A DNA stretch of 17,603 nucleotides, from contig DAOTVS010000170.1 in assembly GCA_034436375.1 (NCBI GenBank), forward strand, positions 1 to 17,603. Reading direction: 5' to 3'. Both the position numbers and the translations under genes were made by a program. The notes beneath the pieces are model-generated. The model saw nothing but the letters and a program-made list of their open reading frames with translations, ran no database searches and was not told where the DNA came from. Shown here in pieces: positions 15,309 to 17,603 of this stretch. This stretch comes from DAOTVS01 sp034436375. GTDB taxonomy: Bacteria; Chloroflexota; Anaerolineae; SpSt-313. Numbering within the stretch: the first letter of the stretch is position 1; each line of letters opens with the position of its first letter.

Positions 15309-15450
15309 GGGACATCATAAGTAAACCGCAATAAGTAAGGTCGCCATGGCAAAGTTTCTACAGCTCTTCGCGATATTCGTCTGGTGAGACTTGGCATCGA
15401 GCGTGCTCAAGAGGATAACCTTACTTGTTACGGTTTACTTATGATGTCCC
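15309..15450. mobile_element. 142-bp MITE-like element with 33-bp terminal inverted repeats
   Basis: Ends 15309-15341 and 15418-15450 are inverted copies agreeing at 31 of 33 positions; they begin GGGACATCATAAGTAAACCG. The 76-base interior has no gene. No transposase is present and I see no obvious target-site duplication. The size and structure fit a non-autonomous miniature element mobilised by a related transposase elsewhere. It lies between the SDR and second URO-D-like genes. Its flanks hold ATACGTGATACGTGA-like short repeats. A TATGAT-like box in each arm could supply a promoter. Confidence 0.75.
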
Positions 15451-15466
15451 CATACTACGCATCACA

Positions 15467-16588
15467 TTACGGTTGCAGTGGATAACCCGTCCATTGTTCA
15501 ATCAGCTCGCTCAGCCGCAGCAGGCGCGAGTACTCGGCATCGGTGGGGATATTGTCGCCGGTGCCGAGGATGAAATGGTCGCCGGGCGCGGCCTCGCGCA
15601 GCACCTGCGCCAGGTGGGCCTCGAATTCGGCCTCTGGCGTAAAGGCCGAGAGCATGTTGGAGGCGATGCCGCCCCAGATAGTGATGCGGCCCCCCCAGGC
15701 AGCCCGCGCCCGCGCCACGCCGACACGGGTCATGGGCGGGGTGGTAAAGGCCTCGGCCATGTCAAAGCCCGATTCGCCGATGATCTCGAGCAGGTGCTCG
15801 TGATGTCCATCGGTGTGGGTGCAAAAGACCTTGCCGGCGGCGTGCAGGCGCTCGGCAAAGGCCTGGAAGCGCGGCAGGAAAAAGCGCCGGTAGATGGGCA
15901 GGGGGGTGAGCTGGTCGTCAAAATTGCCGTCGTACTCGACAATCAGCGCAGGCGAAGCGGCGGAAACCTCCTGGACCTCCTCATCCAGCTCGATGAGGGC
16001 TGCCAGCAACTTTTGCACCTCGTCGGGATGGTCAGCCAGCTGGTAGTAAAAGCCCTCATAATCGGTAAACTGGCGCATCAGGCGATGCGCGGGCGACGTG
16101 CCGACCATGGCCAGGGTGATGCCGTCCTCGCCGATGGCGGCGTCGGCGGCCGCAAACTCGTCATAGGTGGGCACGACCCGGGTGTGCTCCACGGCATAGA
16201 TGGCGGGGCCGTAATCGGCGGGCTCCTGTACAAAGGGCTTGGTGATACGCCCGGCGACATCCATGGCCGCCAACTCCGGCGTGATACGCCGCTCCTCACT
16301 GATCGTGCCCACGGGGGTGATCCATTCCGTGCGGGTGAATTCCCCCTGGGTCTCTATGCGCACTTCGACGCCCTCCATCTCCTCCCGAAAGACCGGCTCG
16401 CGGCCTTTGAGCCCCCAACCGAGGCGGCGGGCGCAATCGTGGATGCCCAGGCCCTGCCATTCGGCCGGCAGGCGGCCCTCAGCGCGGGCAGCATTGAACC
16501 ACAGCTCCCAGCGCGGCGCCCAGGCGATACGGTCCACGGGCTCGCCGCGCAGGGTAGCCAGGATGCGTTGGCGGACGCTCATCATCAC
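15467..16588 (-). CDS. Second URO-D superfamily protein
   Basis: This 373-aa protein is another member of the uroporphyrinogen decarboxylase superfamily, with the typical start RILATLRGEPVDRIAWAPRW. It carries VFCTHTDGHHEHLLEII at 254-270, ITIWGGIASNML at 302-313 and LGTGDNIPTDA at 341-351. H258, D260 and the GGIASN loop are likely active-site parts. As in the other URO-D-like protein, the H-x-C of corrinoid methyltransferases is missing, so it is not clearly a haem or methyl-transfer enzyme. Three start codons lie in a row (GTG 16588, ATG 16585, ATG 16582); GGAGG lies 7 bases before the GTG and 10 before the first ATG, so 16588 or 16585 is likely. It lies divergent to the 203-aa gene and ends 16 bases before the MITE-like element. 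Confidence 0.8.
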   Translation of the reverse strand: MMMSVRQRILATLRGEPVDRIAWAPRWELWFNAARAEGRLPAEWQGLGIHDCARRLGWGLKGREPVFREEMEGVEVRIETQGEFTRTEWITPVGTISEERRITPELAAMDVAGRITKPFVQEPADYGPAIYAVEHTRVVPTYDEFAAADAAIGEDGITLAMVGTSPAHRLMRQFTDYEGFYYQLADHPDEVQKLLAALIELDEEVQEVSAASPALIVEYDGNFDDQLTPLPIYRRFFLPRFQAFAERLHAAGKVFCTHTDGHHEHLLEIIGESGFDMAEAFTTPPMTRVGVARARAAWGGRITIWGGIASNMLSAFTPEAEFEAHLAQVLREAAPGDHFILGTGDNIPTDAEYSRLLRLSELIEQWTGYPLQP

Positions 16589-16695
16589 AGACGTCCCTCC
16601 TCAGTGGACATTGGTGGAGACACGGAGAGCGCGAAGATCATGGAAGGAATGTAATGCAAAAGTGGAGGGGCGTCAAAAAGAGTTCCTTCTTCGGC

Positions 16696-16724
16696 TTGCC
16701 AGGTCACGCCTGCCGATGCATAAT
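16696..16724 (+). promoter_or_regulatory. Strong sigma-70-type promoter for the 203-aa gene
   Basis: TTGCCA (16696-16701), an exact 17-base spacer and CATAAT (16719-16724) each match consensus at five of six positions. Transcription would start near 16731, leaving about 36 bases before ATG 16767. Confidence 0.65.
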
Positions 16725-16766
16725 CAAGCCAGCGCATCGATCCCAGGCATGAAAAGGAGGAACGCC

Positions 16767-17378
16767 ATGCCCCTCAGTGAAACGGCTCAGCGGATCGTCC
16801 GCTACCTGGGTGGCCGCCCGGGTGAGGAGCGGGGCTGCTACGAGGAGCCGATCCGCCGGGATCTCGACCTGACGGCGGAGAATTACCAGGCCGCCATTGA
16901 CGAGCTGACGGACTATGGGCTGGTGGGCCCCGCCCTGACCGGCGACACTGATGGTTGCGTGGCCCTGACGGAGGAGGGGCGGATGGTGTTGAACACCGGC
17001 TTCGACCCTGACCGGCTCCCCCTTACGCCAGCCGCCCTGGCCCGCAACACGATTGTCGCGACCAGTTGGGCGGTAGACCGGGTGGTGAGCGGGCAGGAGT
17101 TGCCGCCGGAGCGTGGAGCACTGGCGGCTGAGATCGCCCGCGCCGTGCGAGGCCTCTTGCCGCTGGTGGAGGAATGCATGACGCCTGGCGCGATGGAGGC
17201 TATCCGCGGGGCGGCGGAGGCGCTGATCGCGGAGGTGCACCAGCCCGAGCCCCGGGCCATCGTGATCCGCCGCGCGCTGCGGGTGATGGGCTTTCCCGAA
17301 GGGGCGTTGAATTTCAACACGCCCATCGTCTCGGCGCTGCCGGGACTGGCTGAAGCCATTGATGTTTTGCTGTCATAG
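16767..17378 (+). CDS. Unassigned protein with a possible N-terminal winged helix
   Basis: This 203-aa protein has no signal peptide or membrane segment. Residues 1-75 read like a winged helix (AQRIVRYLGGRPGEERGCYE, then helix ENYQAAIDELTDYGLV and a wing GDTDGCVALTEEG). The rest is helical (ALAAEIARAVRGLLPLVEEC, EAIRGAAEALIAEVH) with no recognised catalytic motif. It could be a small regulator or DNA-binding protein, but the second part is not from a family I know. GGAGG lies 6 bases before ATG 16767, which is therefore chosen over longer in-frame starts such as ATG 16748. It has a good promoter and is divergent to the second URO-D-like gene. A 12-base-arm hairpin follows its stop. Confidence 0.7.
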   Translation: MPLSETAQRIVRYLGGRPGEERGCYEEPIRRDLDLTAENYQAAIDELTDYGLVGPALTGDTDGCVALTEEGRMVLNTGFDPDRLPLTPAALARNTIVATSWAVDRVVSGQELPPERGALAAEIARAVRGLLPLVEECMTPGAMEAIRGAAEALIAEVHQPEPRAIVIRRALRVMGFPEGALNFNTPIVSALPGLAEAIDVLLS

Positions 17379-17396
17379 GTAAGCATCGCACCCATT

Positions 17397-17433
17397 GCGC
17401 ACGATGGCTCGCTTTCACTCCGCCATCGTGCGC
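17397..17433 (+). terminator. Perfect 12-bp stem-loop after the 203-aa gene
   Basis: Arms GCGCACGATGGC (17397-17408) and GCCATCGTGCGC (17422-17433) pair exactly around a 13-base loop. It begins 18 bases after the TAG stop, so it is well placed to end the transcript, but no T-run follows. It may be a Rho-type or mRNA-stabilising hairpin. Confidence 0.5.
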
Positions 17434-17603
17434 GTCCGCTGCATCTCTGACGAAAATGCAGTATAATAGAGCCTCAATCTAGCACTACAGCCGTACTTAC
17501 CCATCGGGGCGCAGATCCCATCCGGGCATCGCGCTTCGCACGCGACCGGAGTGGAGCCATTCTGGGGGATTTGGCGGGTTGCCTGCAGCCGGGCCGCCCG
17601 TTG
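17434..17603. promoter_or_regulatory. Right-end region with an isolated TATAAT box
   Basis: A perfect TATAAT lies at 17462-17467 on the plus strand, but no good -35 box lies 16-18 bases upstream. The remaining 136 bases hold no ATG on the plus strand; a GTG with a short open frame follows near 17551 and runs off the edge. A gene start here is possible but not supported. Confidence 0.3.

Noticed and set aside
15425..16654. 409-aa plus-strand frame opposite the second URO-D-like gene
   Set aside because: Antisense shadow that begins inside the MITE-like terminal repeat; no domain pattern.

Overview
The window is GC-rich bacterial DNA. Protein families, intergenic repeats and gene order suggest a Chloroflexota bacterium (Anaerolineae or Caldilineae type). 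This placement is inference from family resemblance, since no rRNA or tRNA gene is visible. It looks like a chromosomal accessory region for sugar uptake and breakdown, with a two-component regulatory pair and several small or decaying genes.

Left block (1-8094, all minus strand): a carbohydrate ABC-transport and catabolism operon reads from about 7879 down to 1008. Its order is lipoprotein substrate-binding protein, MalF-type permease, MalG-type permease, DegT-family PLP aminotransferase and GH42 beta-galactosidase. It ends at a clear intrinsic terminator (923-963). A hydroxypyruvate-isomerase-like TIM-barrel protein follows (114-893), with a possible promoter whose -10 box lies inside the terminator loop. 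An open frame runs off the left edge. No transport ATPase is encoded here, so a shared ATPase elsewhere is likely. An inverted-repeat element lies between the binding-protein and permease genes, where it could help set expression levels.

Middle block (8095-12572): a regulator runs divergently from the transport operon. Its order is unusual: N-terminal helix-turn-helix, degenerate HATPase-like middle and C-terminal receiver. It overlaps tail-to-tail by 68 bp with a membrane hybrid histidine kinase carrying two receivers (9308-11515). Upstream of the kinase lies a small antitoxin-like gene broken by two compensating frame changes (11531-11857). Beyond it are a long palindromic repeat and a two-gene pair with a 4-nt ATGA overlap and its own TATAAT promoter (12076-12572).

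Right block (12697-17603): two divergent members of the uroporphyrinogen-decarboxylase (URO-D) superfamily, an SDR oxidoreductase, a 75-aa conserved-looking small protein, and an unassigned 203-aa protein with a possible N-terminal winged helix and a strong promoter. A 142-bp MITE-like element with 33-bp inverted ends sits between the SDR and the second URO-D gene. URO-D-like and SDR genes beside sugar genes suggest a broader sugar or C1 module, but this is inference. No phage, CRISPR array or complete insertion sequence was found, and no clearly new system is proven. The best candidates for novelty are the regulator architecture, the URO-D/SDR neighbourhood and the small mobile repeats.
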